A stretch of DNA of 64,000 nucleotides from Rhodococcus coprophilus NBRC 100603 (lineage in GTDB: Bacteria > Actinomycetota > Actinomycetes > Mycobacteriales > Mycobacteriaceae), in contig NZ_BDAM01000001.1 in the NCBI RefSeq assembly GCF_001895045.1, positions 186,001 through 250,000 of the forward strand, written 5' to 3'. Below are positions 37,532 through 48,076 of the stretch, piece after piece; positions within the stretch are counted from its first letter, which is position 1, and the number at the start of each line of letters is the position of its first letter. The notes below the pieces were generated by a model. The model was not told the origin of the DNA. It worked only from the letters and a program-made list of their open reading frames with translations, and made no database searches. Both the position numbers and the translations under genes were made by a program.

Positions 37532-39487
37532 TCACGCCCGCTCGGCCACCGGCATCCGGTCCGGGTCCTCCGCGGTGTCGGCCGGACCGGCGAACTGGCT
37601 CAGATACAGCTGGTAGTAGGCACCGCGGGCGGCGAGCAGTTCGTCGTGGCTGCCCTGTTCGACGATCCGGCCGTCCTCCATGACGACGATGACGTCGGCG
37701 TCGCGGATCGTGGAGAGCCGGTGCGCGATGACGAAGCTGGTCCGGTCGGTGCGTAGGGTGGCCATCGCCTGCTGGATCAGCAGTTCGGTGCGGGTGTCCA
37801 CCGAACTCGTCGCCTCGTCGAGGATGAGCACGACGGGCTTGGCCAGGAATGCGCGGGCGATCGTGATGAGTTGTCGCTCACCGGCACTGATGCCGCCTCC
37901 CTCTTCGTCCAGCATCGTGTCGTACCCGGCGGGCAGGGCCCGCACGAAATGGTCGACGTGGCTCAGTTCGGCGGCTTCGCGCACCTCCTCCGGGGAGGCG
38001 TCCGGGTCGCCGTACGCGATGTTGTCGTAGATGCTGCCGCCGAACAGCCAGGAATCCTGCAGCACCATGCCGGTGCGCTCGCGCAGGTCGTCGCGCGTCA
38101 TGGTCATCGAGTCGACGCCGTCGACCCGGATGGTGCCCGAATCGACGTCGTAGAACCGCATGATCAGGTTCACCAGGGTGGTTTTTCCGGCGCCGGTCGG
38201 ACCGACGATGGCGACCATGTGCCCGGGCTCGGCCACCAGCGACAGGTGCTCGAGGAGCGGCTTGTCCGGCACGTACCGGAAGGAGACGTCCTCGAATTCG
38301 ATGCGCCCGTTGTCGGTCGAGGGCACTTGCGGGTCGACGGGATCAGGAGTCTGCTCGTCGGCGTCGAGAATGTCGAAGATCCGTTCGGCGGACGCGACAC
38401 CGCTCTGCAGGATGTTGAACATCGCGCCGATCTGGCTGAGCGGCTGGGTGAACTGCCGCGAGTACTGGATGAACGCCTGAACCGACCCGAGACTGAGTGA
38501 ACCGGAGGCGACCTGCAAACCGCCGACGACGGCCACCGCCACGAAGTTCAGGTTGCCGAGGAACATCACGGCCGGTTGCACCAGTCCCGAGATGAACTGC
38601 GCGCGCCAACTCGAGTTGTAGAGCTTGTCGTTGCGGGTGTCGAACTCCTCCTCCACTTCGCCCTGCAACCCGAACGCCTGCAACACGTCGTGCCCGGTGA
38701 ACGCTTCCTCCACCTGTGCGTTGAGTTTTCCGGTCGACGCCCACTGCGCCGCGAAGTGAGGTTTGGAGCGGCGAGCGATCAGCGCGGTCGCGCCGAGCGC
38801 CAACGGCACCGTCACCAGTGCGATGAGCGCGAGCAGCGGCGAGATCCACAGCATCATGAACAAGATGGCGATGACGGTCAGCACCGAGTTCAGGGCCTGC
38901 GAGATGGTCTGCTGCAGGCTCTGGGAGAGATTGTCGAGGTCGTTGGTGACCCGGCTGAGCAGATCCCCGCGCGGAACGGTGTCGTAATAGCGCAGCGGCA
39001 GACGGTGCAGTTTCGCTTCGACGTCGGCGCGCAACCGTCGCACCGTGCCGACGACGACGACGTTGAGCAGGTAGGCGCCGATCCACGACAGCAGCGCGGT
39101 GCCCACATACAACCCGAGCACGAGCACAAGAACCCGGGCGACCGCGGAGAAATCGACGCCCACACCGGGAGTGAGGTTCATCGACGACACCATGTCCGCG
39201 AACGTGTCCTGCCCCTGCACACGGAGCCGGGCGACCGACTCCTCCTTGGTGGTACCGGCCGGGAGCATCCGGCCGACGACACCGTCGAAGATCAGATCGG
39301 TGGCCTGCCCGAGTACCCGCGGCGCGAGCGCGGACATGATCACCGACCCGACGATGGCGACGAGCACCGTCACCACGTAGGTGCGGTAGGACAGCAGCAG
39401 GTGCATCAGGCGGCGCACCGACGGCCCGAACGAGCGGGCCTTCTGCATCGGCGCGGACGCCGCGGCCCGGGCGGCGGGGCCGGTCAC
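37532..39487 (-). CDS. ABC exporter subunit B (MsbA/TM288-like, active ATPase site)
   Basis: 651 residues: a six-helix transmembrane domain (about 30-345) and a nucleotide-binding domain (about 400-630). Walker A is GPTGAGKTT (about 428), Walker B ILDEATSSVD (about 552) with the catalytic Glu present, and the signature is the non-canonical ISAGERQ in place of LSGGQ (about 531). It pairs with the upstream gene (GTGA overlap at 39484-39487) as a heterodimer. The altered signature here and the Asp in the partner's Walker B would lie in the same, degenerate ATP site. It resembles M. tuberculosis Rv1272c/Rv1273c-type drug or lipid exporters. Confidence 0.92.
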   Translation of the reverse strand: MTGPAARAAASAPMQKARSFGPSVRRLMHLLLSYRTYVVTVLVAIVGSVIMSALAPRVLGQATDLIFDGVVGRMLPAGTTKEESVARLRVQGQDTFADMVSSMNLTPGVGVDFSAVARVLVLVLGLYVGTALLSWIGAYLLNVVVVGTVRRLRADVEAKLHRLPLRYYDTVPRGDLLSRVTNDLDNLSQSLQQTISQALNSVLTVIAILFMMLWISPLLALIALVTVPLALGATALIARRSKPHFAAQWASTGKLNAQVEEAFTGHDVLQAFGLQGEVEEEFDTRNDKLYNSSWRAQFISGLVQPAVMFLGNLNFVAVAVVGGLQVASGSLSLGSVQAFIQYSRQFTQPLSQIGAMFNILQSGVASAERIFDILDADEQTPDPVDPQVPSTDNGRIEFEDVSFRYVPDKPLLEHLSLVAEPGHMVAIVGPTGAGKTTLVNLIMRFYDVDSGTIRVDGVDSMTMTRDDLRERTGMVLQDSWLFGGSIYDNIAYGDPDASPEEVREAAELSHVDHFVRALPAGYDTMLDEEGGGISAGERQLITIARAFLAKPVVLILDEATSSVDTRTELLIQQAMATLRTDRTSFVIAHRLSTIRDADVIVVMEDGRIVEQGSHDELLAARGAYYQLYLSQFAGPADTAEDPDRMPVAERA

Positions 39488-41217
39488 ACCTGCTCCTCGA
39501 GGGTGAACTGGGATCGGACGATCTCGGCGTAGGTCGGGCAGGTGTCGACGAGATCGTGGTGCCGCCCCAACCCGACGATCCGGCCGCGGTCGAGCACGAC
39601 GGTCTGGTCGGCGTCCATGATCGTCGACACCCGTTGCGCGACGATGATCACCGCGGCGGAGCGGGTCACCGGCCGCAACTCGGCCCGCAACCGCGCGTCG
39701 GTCGACAGGTCGAGCGCCGAGAACGCGTCGTCGAACACGTAGACGTCCGGTTTCCGGACCACCGCCCGGGCGATCGCGAGACGCTGGCGTTGCCCACCCG
39801 AGACGGTGGTACCGCCCTGGGCGATCGGAGTGTCGAGTCCATCCGGCATCGCCTGCACGAATTCGTCGGCCTGGGCGATGCGCAGCGCTTCCCAGATCTC
39901 GTCGTCGGTCGCATCGGGTTTGCCGTGCCGCACGTTGGTGGCGACGGTGCCCGAGAACAGGTAGGCCCGTTGCGGGACCAGTCCGATCACCGAGCGCAAC
40001 CGGTCGGGGTCGAGGCGGCGGACGTCGGTGCCGCCGACGAGGACCGATCCGGCGGTCACATCGATGAGGCGCGGCACCAACCCGACCAGCGTGGTCTTCC
40101 CCGATCCGGTGGATCCGACCACTGCCGTCGTCGTCCCCGGCGCAACCCGGAACGTCAGGTCGTGGAGCACCGGCTGATCTGCGCCGGGATAGCGGAACTC
40201 GGCGCTGCGGAACTCGACGGTCGCCGGGTCGGTGGCGAACCCGGCCGGTTCCGGAGGAGGCGCCACCGACGTTTCCGTGGCGAGGACCTCGCCGATCCGG
40301 TCCGCGCACACGGAGGCTCGCGGGGCCATCATCGCCAGGAACGATGCCAGCATCACCGAGATCATGATCTGGACGACGTAGGTGATCATCGCGGTCAGTG
40401 CGCCGATCTCCACGCTGCCGTCGGAGACTTCGTGGCCACCGACCCAGATGATGGCCACGGTGGTCACGTTGGTGACGAACATGACCGCCGGGAACATCAG
40501 CGCCATCAGGCGTCCGACGCGCAGCGTGGCGTCGGCGAGTTGGTCGTTGGCGACCGCGAATCGGTCGATCTCGTGGCGTTCGCGGACGAAGGCGCGCACC
40601 ACCCGAATCCCTGTGATCTGTTCCCGCAGCACGCGGTTGACGCTGTCCAGGTGGGCTTGCATGGCACGGAATCCGGGGATCGTCGCCCGGATGATCAGGG
40701 CCATCGTCAGGCCGAGGACGGGCACCGCCACCAGGAGAATCCAGGCGAGTCCCGGTGCGACGCGCACCCCCATGCCGATGCCGCCGATACACATGATCGG
40801 CGCGGTGACCAGCACGAACGAACTCATCACCAGCAGGATCTGAATCTGCTGCACGTCGTTGGTGTTCCGGGTGATCAGTGAGGGAGCCCCGACGGTGCCG
40901 ACCTCGCGCGCGGAGAAGTTGTTGACCCGGTGCAGCAGGTCGTGGCGGATGTCGCGGCCGATGGCGAGTGCTCCCCGGGACCCGAAGTATTGAGCCGAGA
41001 CGGTGCAGAGCACCTGCAGGAACACCACGACCAGCATCCAGCCGCCGATGCGCAGGATGTAACCGGTGTTCCCCTTCGCGACGCCGTTGTCGATGATGTC
41101 GGCGTTGAGGGTGGGGAGGTAGAGCATCGCGGCCGTCGCGACGAACTGGAACGCCACCACCGCCACGACGTACGCGCGATAACGCGGCAGGTACGCGGCG
41201 ATCAGGCGCGTCAACAT
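39484..41217 (-). CDS. ABC exporter subunit A (degenerate ATPase site)
   Basis: 577 residues: transmembrane domain (about 10-305) and nucleotide-binding domain (about 335-570) with Walker A GSTGSGKTT (about 367), canonical signature VSGGQRQR and Walker B YVFDDAFSALD (about 490-501), where Asp replaces the catalytic Glu. Such substitution marks the degenerate half of heterodimeric exporters. It starts MLTRLIAAYLPRYRAY; GTGAGGGTG precedes the ATG. It is the first gene of the two-gene operon and is divergent from the rifampicin-monooxygenase-like gene across a promoter with a rifamycin-associated-element-like repeat. Drug export is therefore a reasonable inference. Confidence 0.92.
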   Translation of the reverse strand: MLTRLIAAYLPRYRAYVVAVVAFQFVATAAMLYLPTLNADIIDNGVAKGNTGYILRIGGWMLVVVFLQVLCTVSAQYFGSRGALAIGRDIRHDLLHRVNNFSAREVGTVGAPSLITRNTNDVQQIQILLVMSSFVLVTAPIMCIGGIGMGVRVAPGLAWILLVAVPVLGLTMALIIRATIPGFRAMQAHLDSVNRVLREQITGIRVVRAFVRERHEIDRFAVANDQLADATLRVGRLMALMFPAVMFVTNVTTVAIIWVGGHEVSDGSVEIGALTAMITYVVQIMISVMLASFLAMMAPRASVCADRIGEVLATETSVAPPPEPAGFATDPATVEFRSAEFRYPGADQPVLHDLTFRVAPGTTTAVVGSTGSGKTTLVGLVPRLIDVTAGSVLVGGTDVRRLDPDRLRSVIGLVPQRAYLFSGTVATNVRHGKPDATDDEIWEALRIAQADEFVQAMPDGLDTPIAQGGTTVSGGQRQRLAIARAVVRKPDVYVFDDAFSALDLSTDARLRAELRPVTRSAAVIIVAQRVSTIMDADQTVVLDRGRIVGLGRHHDLVDTCPTYAEIVRSQFTLEEQV

Positions 41218-41310
41218 GTGATCACCCTCACAACGGTAACCACAACCCGGCGCGTGCGTGCCGGAGACCGTCGTCGAACGCGCCGAAAGGGGTCCCCGCG
41301 GCGGGTGTCC

Positions 41311-41335
41311 CGTGGCAATGACTCGTGGCAATGAC
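41311..41335. repeat. Tandem 12-bp direct repeat in the ABC-operon leader
   Basis: CGTGGCAATGAC occurs at 41311-41322 and 41324-41335 (period 13). It lies between the inferred promoter of the ABC operon and its start codon, and could be a regulator site or a small slippage duplication. Confidence 0.55.
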
Positions 41336-41396
41336 CGGAGGCGGTCGCGATCGTCGACGTGATCGACGCTGCGGACCGGGCGCGGGCAGAGAAGAA

Positions 41397-41419
41397 GGCA
41401 GGGATCTGTTTTCCCTGCC
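41397..41419. promoter_or_regulatory. Perfect 8-bp hairpin at the 5' end of the ABC-operon leader
   Basis: GGCAGGGA (41397-41404) pairs exactly with TCCCTGCC (41412-41419) around a 7-base loop. On the minus-strand transcript starting near 41421 it would form at the very 5' end of a leader of about 200 bases. It lacks a clear U-run, so it looks like an mRNA-stabilising or attenuation element more than a terminator. Confidence 0.4.
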
Positions 41420-41427
41420 CCTTTCAA

Positions 41428-43000
<1,573 letters not shown>

Positions 43001-43041
43001 GACCCCGCCGACCACACGCAACCACGGAACGGCAGCGACGA

Positions 43042-43047
43042 TACGAT
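43042..43047 (+). promoter_or_regulatory. -10 box TACGAT for a leaderless DJ-1/PfpI transcript
   Basis: TACGAT is followed by six bases and then the GTG at 43054. No Shine-Dalgarno is visible. Confidence 0.45.
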
Positions 43048-43053
43048 CGCGCC

Positions 43054-43662
43054 GTGGCAGCGACTCGGTACGGCATCCTCGTATACGACGACGTCGAGGT
43101 GCTCGACGTGTTCGGGCCGTTCGAAGTGTTTTCGGTGGCCGCGCGGCTCTCCGCCGGTAGTCCGCACGGAAGTGCCGGTGCGACACTCGTGTCGGCGTAT
43201 CCCGATCGGTCGATCGTCACGGCACGTGGCGGTCTGCGGGTGTGCACCGACGTATCGATCGCCACCGCACCGCAATTCGATGTCCTGCTCGTGCCGGGAG
43301 GTGTCACGCACATCGCGGAGACCGATCCGGACCTGCTCACCTGGATCACCGCTCGAGCGTCGACACCGATCGTCGCCTCGGTGTGCACCGGGGCATTCCT
43401 GCTTGCGGCGGCGGGTGTGCTGACCGACCACCGCGTCACCACGCACTGGGACGACCTGGACGAACTCGCCCGTCGCTTTCCCCAGTTGACGGTGCTGGAC
43501 GGGCCCCGTTGGGTGCACGATCGAGGCATCTACACCTCCGCCGGTATTTCGGCGGGCATCGACCTCGCCCTGCACCTGGTCTCTTTTATCGACGACGACC
43601 TCGCGCGCCGCGTGGCCCGGCAGATGGACTACCGCCGATCAGGGGACCCGGGTTCGGCGTGA
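43054..43662 (+). CDS. DJ-1/PfpI-family protein (isonitrile-hydratase-like)
   Basis: 202-residue class I glutamine-amidotransferase-like protein. It starts RYGILVYDDVEVLDVFGPFEVF, has the nucleophile-elbow Cys in VASVCTGAFLLAAAGVL (about 110) and the TTHWDDLDELARRFPQ segment typical of the isonitrile-hydratase InhA and of the N-terminal half of GATase1-AraC regulators. No DNA-binding domain follows. Its enzymatic activity is uncertain. It starts 53 bases after the monooxygenase stop but appears to have its own promoter. It is convergent with the copper ATPase gene. Confidence 0.85.
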   Translation: MAATRYGILVYDDVEVLDVFGPFEVFSVAARLSAGSPHGSAGATLVSAYPDRSIVTARGGLRVCTDVSIATAPQFDVLLVPGGVTHIAETDPDLLTWITARASTPIVASVCTGAFLLAAAGVLTDHRVTTHWDDLDELARRFPQLTVLDGPRWVHDRGIYTSAGISAGIDLALHLVSFIDDDLARRVARQMDYRRSGDPGSA

Positions 43663-43809
43663 CCTTCGAGTCGACGCGAGCCGGTCGCCGGCGCCGACCC
43701 CCGCCCCCGTGCGCATCGATACCGGCTGGTCGTCGCCGGCGCCGTCCTCGCACCCGGCACGGCAGGGGTCCGGTTGCGGACGCTGGTTTCGGATCGGTCG
43801 GGTGCCGTC

Positions 43810-45972
43810 TCAGGTGCGAGCCAGGTAAGTAGGGTCGAGGTCGAGGCGGCGCAACAGCTGCGCGTTGAGCGCGACGACGATGGTCGAGACGGACATGAGG
43901 ATCGCGGCAACGGCCGGCGAGATCGCGACGCCGGCGAAGGCGAGCACCCCGCCCGCCAGGGGCACGGCGATGATGTTGTAGCCGGTGGCCCACAGCAGGT
44001 TCTGCCACATCTTCCGGTAGCTGGCATGCGAGAGCTCGATGATCGAGAGCACCGCCCGCGGATCGTTCGCCGCCAGCACGACCCCGGCCGATTCGATGGC
44101 GACATCGGTCCCGGCGCCGATCGCGACACCGACGTCGGCGCGGGCCAGGGCCGGGGCGTCGTTGACGCCGTCGCCGACCATCGCCACCGTGTGGCCCCGC
44201 TGCTGCAGTTCGGTGACCTTGGCGTCCTTGTGTTCGGGCAGCACCTCGGCGAACACCTCGTCGATCCCGAGGTCGGCGGCCACCGCATCGGCGACCTGCC
44301 GGGCATCACCGGTGATCATCGCGACCTTCACCCCACGGGCATGCAACGCGTCGACGGCCTGACGGGATTCCTCGCGGACGGCGTCCTCGAGCGCCACTGC
44401 GCCGAGGACCCGATCGGCTTCGGCGACATGCAGCACCGACGCCCCGCGTGCCACCCACCGCTCGGTCACGGCGGTGATGTCGGCGGGCACCGACGACCGC
44501 AGGTCGCCGAGCATGGCCGGGCCGCCGACGGTGACCTCGGTGCCGCCGACGAGGGCGCGCACCCCGCGGCCGGGCACCGACCGGAAGTCGGTGGCGGCGA
44601 TCCGCTCGGTTGCGGGCACCCGATCGTCGGTGGCGGCGACGATGGCTCGGGCGACGGGGTGCTCACTGTCGGCTTCGACCGCCGCGGCCAGCGCCAGCAA
44701 CTCCTCTTCGCTGGTACCGGTGGTGGCGACCACGCCGGTGACCTGGTGTCGGCCCTGGGTCAAGGTGCCGGTCTTGTCGAACAGCACCACATCGACGGTG
44801 CGCATGCGTTCGAGCGCGAGCCGGTCTTTGACCAGCACCCCGGCCATGGCGGCGCGTTCGGTGGAAATCGCGATTACCAGCGGAATCGCCAGACCCAGGG
44901 CGTGGGGGCAGGCGATGACGAGCACGGTGACGGTGCGGACCACCGCTTCGTCGAGGTTGCCGAGAAGCGACCAGATCGCGAAGGTGAGGATGGCGGCGAT
45001 GGTGGCGAAGTAGAACAGGAACGCTGCGGCCTTGTCCGCCAGTGCCTGGGCGCGGGACGAGGAGGCCTGGGCGGCGGCGACCATCCGCTGGATGCCGGCC
45101 AGGGCGGTGTCCTCGCCGACCGCGGTGACCTGCACCCGCAGGGCACTGTCGGTGGCCACGGTGCCGGCGACCACCCTGTCGCCGACCTGACGTGTCACGG
45201 CTTTGGATTCGCCGGTGATCATCGATTCGTCGACCTCGGCGCGGCCGTCGGTGACCGTGCCGTCCGCGGGTACTCGCGCTCCGGCGCGCACGAGCACCAG
45301 ATCACCGCGGGTCAGGTCCGAGATCGGCACCTCGCGGTGACCGTCGTCGGTGATCTTCTCCGCGGTGTCCGGCAGCATCGCGGCGAGCGCCTCGAGGGCG
45401 CCGGACGCAGAGCCGAGGGCGCGCATTTCGAGCCAGTGGCCGAGCAGCATGATCACGATCAGCAGGGCCAGTTCCCACCAGAAGTCCAGGTCGAACCCGC
45501 CGAGGCCGAGGGTGGTGATCCAGGATGCGATGAATGCGACGCTGATCGCCATGGCGATCAGCAGCATCATCCCGGGGCGGCGTGAGCGTAGTTCGGTCCA
45601 GCCGCCGGTGAGGAACGGGGCACCGCCGTAGACGAAGATCGCCGTGCCCAGCACCGGCGGAATCCACATGGCGCCGGGGAAATCCGGCATGGTGTAGCCG
45701 AGCAGCTCGGCGACCATGTGGCTGAAGAGCACCACCGGTATCGCCAGCACCAGCGACACCCAGAACCGCCGGCGGAACATCTCCCCGTGTGCCCCGTGCC
45801 CGGCGTGCCGATCATGCTGTTCGTGCCCGGTGTGCTCGCTCGGCCGGAGGTCGGCGGGGTGCCCGGCGCGAACAGCGGGCTGCGGAGGGGGCAGGCTGTG
45901 GACATCGGCGCCGGGATCGTGCCCGGCGGATGCCGGGTCCGGGTGGGGGTGTCCGTACTCGGGGTGCGGCAT
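43810..45972 (-). CDS. copB: CopB-type copper P-ATPase (CPH motif, His-rich N-terminus)
   Basis: 720-residue P1B-type ATPase. The N-terminus (about 1-62) is His-rich (HPHPDP, HEQHDRHAGHGAHG), a likely metal-binding tail replacing CxxC domains. The transmembrane metal site is ACPHALGL (about 350), i.e. CPH instead of CPC, which defines the P1B-3/CopB group (Cu+ or Cu2+ export). TGES (about 250), DKTGT with phospho-Asp (about 398), HPVA in SEHPVARAI, and GDGVNDAP are all present. CAGGAG lies ten bases before the ATG. It is the last gene of the SHOCT-DUF305-copB operon. Confidence 0.94.
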   Translation of the reverse strand: MPHPEYGHPHPDPASAGHDPGADVHSLPPPQPAVRAGHPADLRPSEHTGHEQHDRHAGHGAHGEMFRRRFWVSLVLAIPVVLFSHMVAELLGYTMPDFPGAMWIPPVLGTAIFVYGGAPFLTGGWTELRSRRPGMMLLIAMAISVAFIASWITTLGLGGFDLDFWWELALLIVIMLLGHWLEMRALGSASGALEALAAMLPDTAEKITDDGHREVPISDLTRGDLVLVRAGARVPADGTVTDGRAEVDESMITGESKAVTRQVGDRVVAGTVATDSALRVQVTAVGEDTALAGIQRMVAAAQASSSRAQALADKAAAFLFYFATIAAILTFAIWSLLGNLDEAVVRTVTVLVIACPHALGLAIPLVIAISTERAAMAGVLVKDRLALERMRTVDVVLFDKTGTLTQGRHQVTGVVATTGTSEEELLALAAAVEADSEHPVARAIVAATDDRVPATERIAATDFRSVPGRGVRALVGGTEVTVGGPAMLGDLRSSVPADITAVTERWVARGASVLHVAEADRVLGAVALEDAVREESRQAVDALHARGVKVAMITGDARQVADAVAADLGIDEVFAEVLPEHKDAKVTELQQRGHTVAMVGDGVNDAPALARADVGVAIGAGTDVAIESAGVVLAANDPRAVLSIIELSHASYRKMWQNLLWATGYNIIAVPLAGGVLAFAGVAISPAVAAILMSVSTIVVALNAQLLRRLDLDPTYLART

Positions 45973-46023
45973 CGAGAAAAGCTCCTGACGGTGGCGGGTC
46001 GGCAGGGACGCGGTGAGTGCCGG

Positions 46024-46728
46024 CTACAGGGTGGTCAGCAACTGGCGCATGGTGTCGATCTCCCGCTGCTGGGCGTCGACGATGGTGCGGCTCATTTCTA
46101 TGGCGTCGGGGTATTGCCCGTGTCGGATTTCGGCCTGGGCCATGTCGATCGCGCCTTCGTGGTGGGCGATCATGCGGGTCAGGAACAGGCGGGTGGCCTC
46201 GGTGCCCTGCGCGTCGGACAGCGCCTGCATCTCCTGCGCGCTCATCATGCCGTTCATCATGCCGTTCATGCCGGGCATGTCATCCGTATCGGGCATGCCG
46301 CGGCCCATCCCGGGAATGGAAGTCATGGGCGTAGAGGTCATTCCGGGCATGTTGTGCCCTGCCCCGGGCATGCCGCCCGGCATCTGCGGTTCGTCCCACT
46401 GCTCGAGCCAGGAGGTCATCTCATCGATCTCCGGGCCTTGGGCAGCCTTGATCTGTTCGGCCAGCACGGTCACCGGCTCGGGAACACCATTCTTGGAGAG
46501 GAGCGTTTCGCTCATTTCGATCGCCTGGGCATGGTGCGGAATCATCATCCGGGCGAACATCACATCGGACTGGTTGTGCGCTGGGGTCTCTTCGGCAGGG
46601 GAGGCGGTCGCCGAGATGGTGGCGCCCGAGGTTGCGGCAGTGGTGCCGGTGTCGGAGTCGCTGCACGCCGCCGCAGCGACGACCAACGCGAGTGCGGTGG
46701 CGCCGACGGCGAGGGTCTTCCTGTTCAT
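46024..46728 (-). CDS. DUF305 lipoprotein, Met/His-rich
   Basis: 234-residue lipoprotein. The signal peptide ends at AAAC (Cys22), followed by a Thr/Ala-rich linker. Two DUF305 four-helix segments each carry the HH motif: MMIPHHAQAIEMSETLL (about 61-77) and RMIAHHEGAIDMAQAEI (about 186-202). Between them is a remarkable Met/Gly/Pro run (about 115-166; MPGGMPGAGHNMPGM, MNGMMNGMM) suited to binding Cu(I). DUF305 proteins are ferritin-like and repeatedly found with copper genes. It starts at MNRKTLAVGATALAL. copB follows after a 51-base gap, and the role is probably outer-face copper binding. Confidence 0.9.
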   Translation of the reverse strand: MNRKTLAVGATALALVVAAAACSDSDTGTTAATSGATISATASPAEETPAHNQSDVMFARMMIPHHAQAIEMSETLLSKNGVPEPVTVLAEQIKAAQGPEIDEMTSWLEQWDEPQMPGGMPGAGHNMPGMTSTPMTSIPGMGRGMPDTDDMPGMNGMMNGMMSAQEMQALSDAQGTEATRLFLTRMIAHHEGAIDMAQAEIRHGQYPDAIEMSRTIVDAQQREIDTMRQLLTTL

Positions 46729-46884
46729 CGAGAGTCGTCCTTTCCTCGAACGGTCACGGGGCGGCGCGGAACGCGGCGTCTGCGCCGGCGTCGATGAATC
46801 GGATCCGGGCTCGCTGCCCGGGCGGCGGCGCTTCTGCTCGAGGGCCGATCCGACGAGGAAGGATCGAGGGGTCAGCCTAGCCAC

Positions 46885-47166
46885 TCACTTGTCCCTTCCG
46901 AGGGGGTCGGTCGTGGGGACCTCACCGCCATGGATCAACATCTGCCGGCGGGCCTCGAATTCGCCGGAGTCGATGTCGCCGCGGGCAAAACGTTCTTCGA
47001 GCAGCCGCAGCGGATCGGTGTCCTGCGCGGTGCCGGCTGGCCCGGTGCCGCGGTCGGTGCGGAACATCATGGCCATCAGGTAGATCACCACGACCCAGAA
47101 CGCGACCATGCACACGGCCATGACGATCCATCCGCTCCAGGTCAGCTCACCTGCCCAGCCCATCAT
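46885..47166 (-). CDS. Small SHOCT-domain membrane protein
   Basis: 93 residues: one transmembrane helix (about 11-33, WIVMAVCMVAFWVVVIYLMAMMF) and a C-terminal SHOCT motif (about 51-77, DPLRLLEERFARGDIDSGEFEARRQML). Such proteins often occur with copper or redox-stress genes and may aid oligomerisation at the membrane; no activity is known. It is the first gene of the minus-strand copper operon. GAAAGGAGAC precedes the ATG. It is divergent from the two-component system genes. Confidence 0.85.
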   Translation of the reverse strand: MMGWAGELTWSGWIVMAVCMVAFWVVVIYLMAMMFRTDRGTGPAGTAQDTDPLRLLEERFARGDIDSGEFEARRQMLIHGGEVPTTDPLGRDK

Positions 47167-47287
47167 GGTCGTCTCCTTTCCCCGGTTCGTGTCTTCAGCC
47201 TGGCGTGTGTACCCCGCGATTCCTGTGCAGGTTGTATGAAGATTTGCTCAAGAAGCCGTACGGCAGCGGCCGCAATGGTGCGCGCTG

Positions 47288-48076
47288 GTGAAGATGGACA
47301 CCATGGACACCTTCGCCCGCACCCCCACCGCAGCCGGCGACGCGGTGGCGCAGCAGCGTCCACCGACCGGGTTGCGGGCGATGGTCGTCGAGGACGAGCC
47401 GCCGTTGGCGAACCTGATCGGCTCGTATCTCGAACGCGACGGGTTCGAGACGTCGATCACCGGCGACGGCGCCGGCGCGGTCACTTTGGCCCGGCAGGTC
47501 GACCCCGATGTCGTGGTCCTCGATCTGGGGTTGCCCCGTCTGGACGGGATCGAGGTGTGCCGCCAACTGCGAACCTTCTCCGATGCCTATGTCGTGATGC
47601 TCACCGCGCGCACCGAAGAGATCGACACCCTCATCGGGCTGTCGGTCGGGGCCGACGACTACATGAGCAAACCGTTCAGCCCCCGGGAGCTGATCGCCCG
47701 TATCCAGGCCATGTTGCGGCGACCCCGCACCCACACCACCACCGCGCGAACCGAACCTGCGGCCGCCCCGCAGACGCGCGGCTTCGGTGAGCTGGCCCTC
47801 GACATCGACGGACGTGAGGTCACCGTCGACGGCGCGCCGGTGGCGCTCACCCGCACCGAATTCGATGTCCTCGCCGCCCTGGCGCGTGATCCCGGGGTGG
47901 TGGTCACCCGAGCTCAGCTGATCGAAACAGTGTGGGGGCCGAGCTGGATCGGGGACGAGCACCTGGTGGACGTGCACATCGGTCATCTGCGTCGCAAACT
48001 CGGCGACGATGCCGTCCGCGGCCGCTATGTACGCACCGTGCGCGGGGTCGGTTACAAGATGGGTACCGGAGCATGA
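47288..48076 (+). CDS. OmpR/PhoB-family response regulator
   Basis: 262 residues. The receiver domain (about 29-148) has the acidic pair VVEDE and phospho-acceptor Asp79 in VVVLDLGLPRLDG, the conserved Thr in VMLTARTE and Lys in MSKPFSPREL. The OmpR-type winged helix (about 165-260) has LTRTEFDVLAALARDPGVVVTRAQLIETVWG. The exact start is uncertain: GTG 47288, ATG 47294 and ATG 47303 are all in frame, and none changes the receiver. Its stop overlaps the kinase start (ATGA). Divergent from the SHOCT-DUF305-copB operon, it probably activates that operon in response to copper. Confidence 0.92.
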   Translation: MKMDTMDTFARTPTAAGDAVAQQRPPTGLRAMVVEDEPPLANLIGSYLERDGFETSITGDGAGAVTLARQVDPDVVVLDLGLPRLDGIEVCRQLRTFSDAYVVMLTARTEEIDTLIGLSVGADDYMSKPFSPRELIARIQAMLRRPRTHTTTARTEPAAAPQTRGFGELALDIDGREVTVDGAPVALTRTEFDVLAALARDPGVVVTRAQLIETVWGPSWIGDEHLVDVHIGHLRRKLGDDAVRGRYVRTVRGVGYKMGTGA

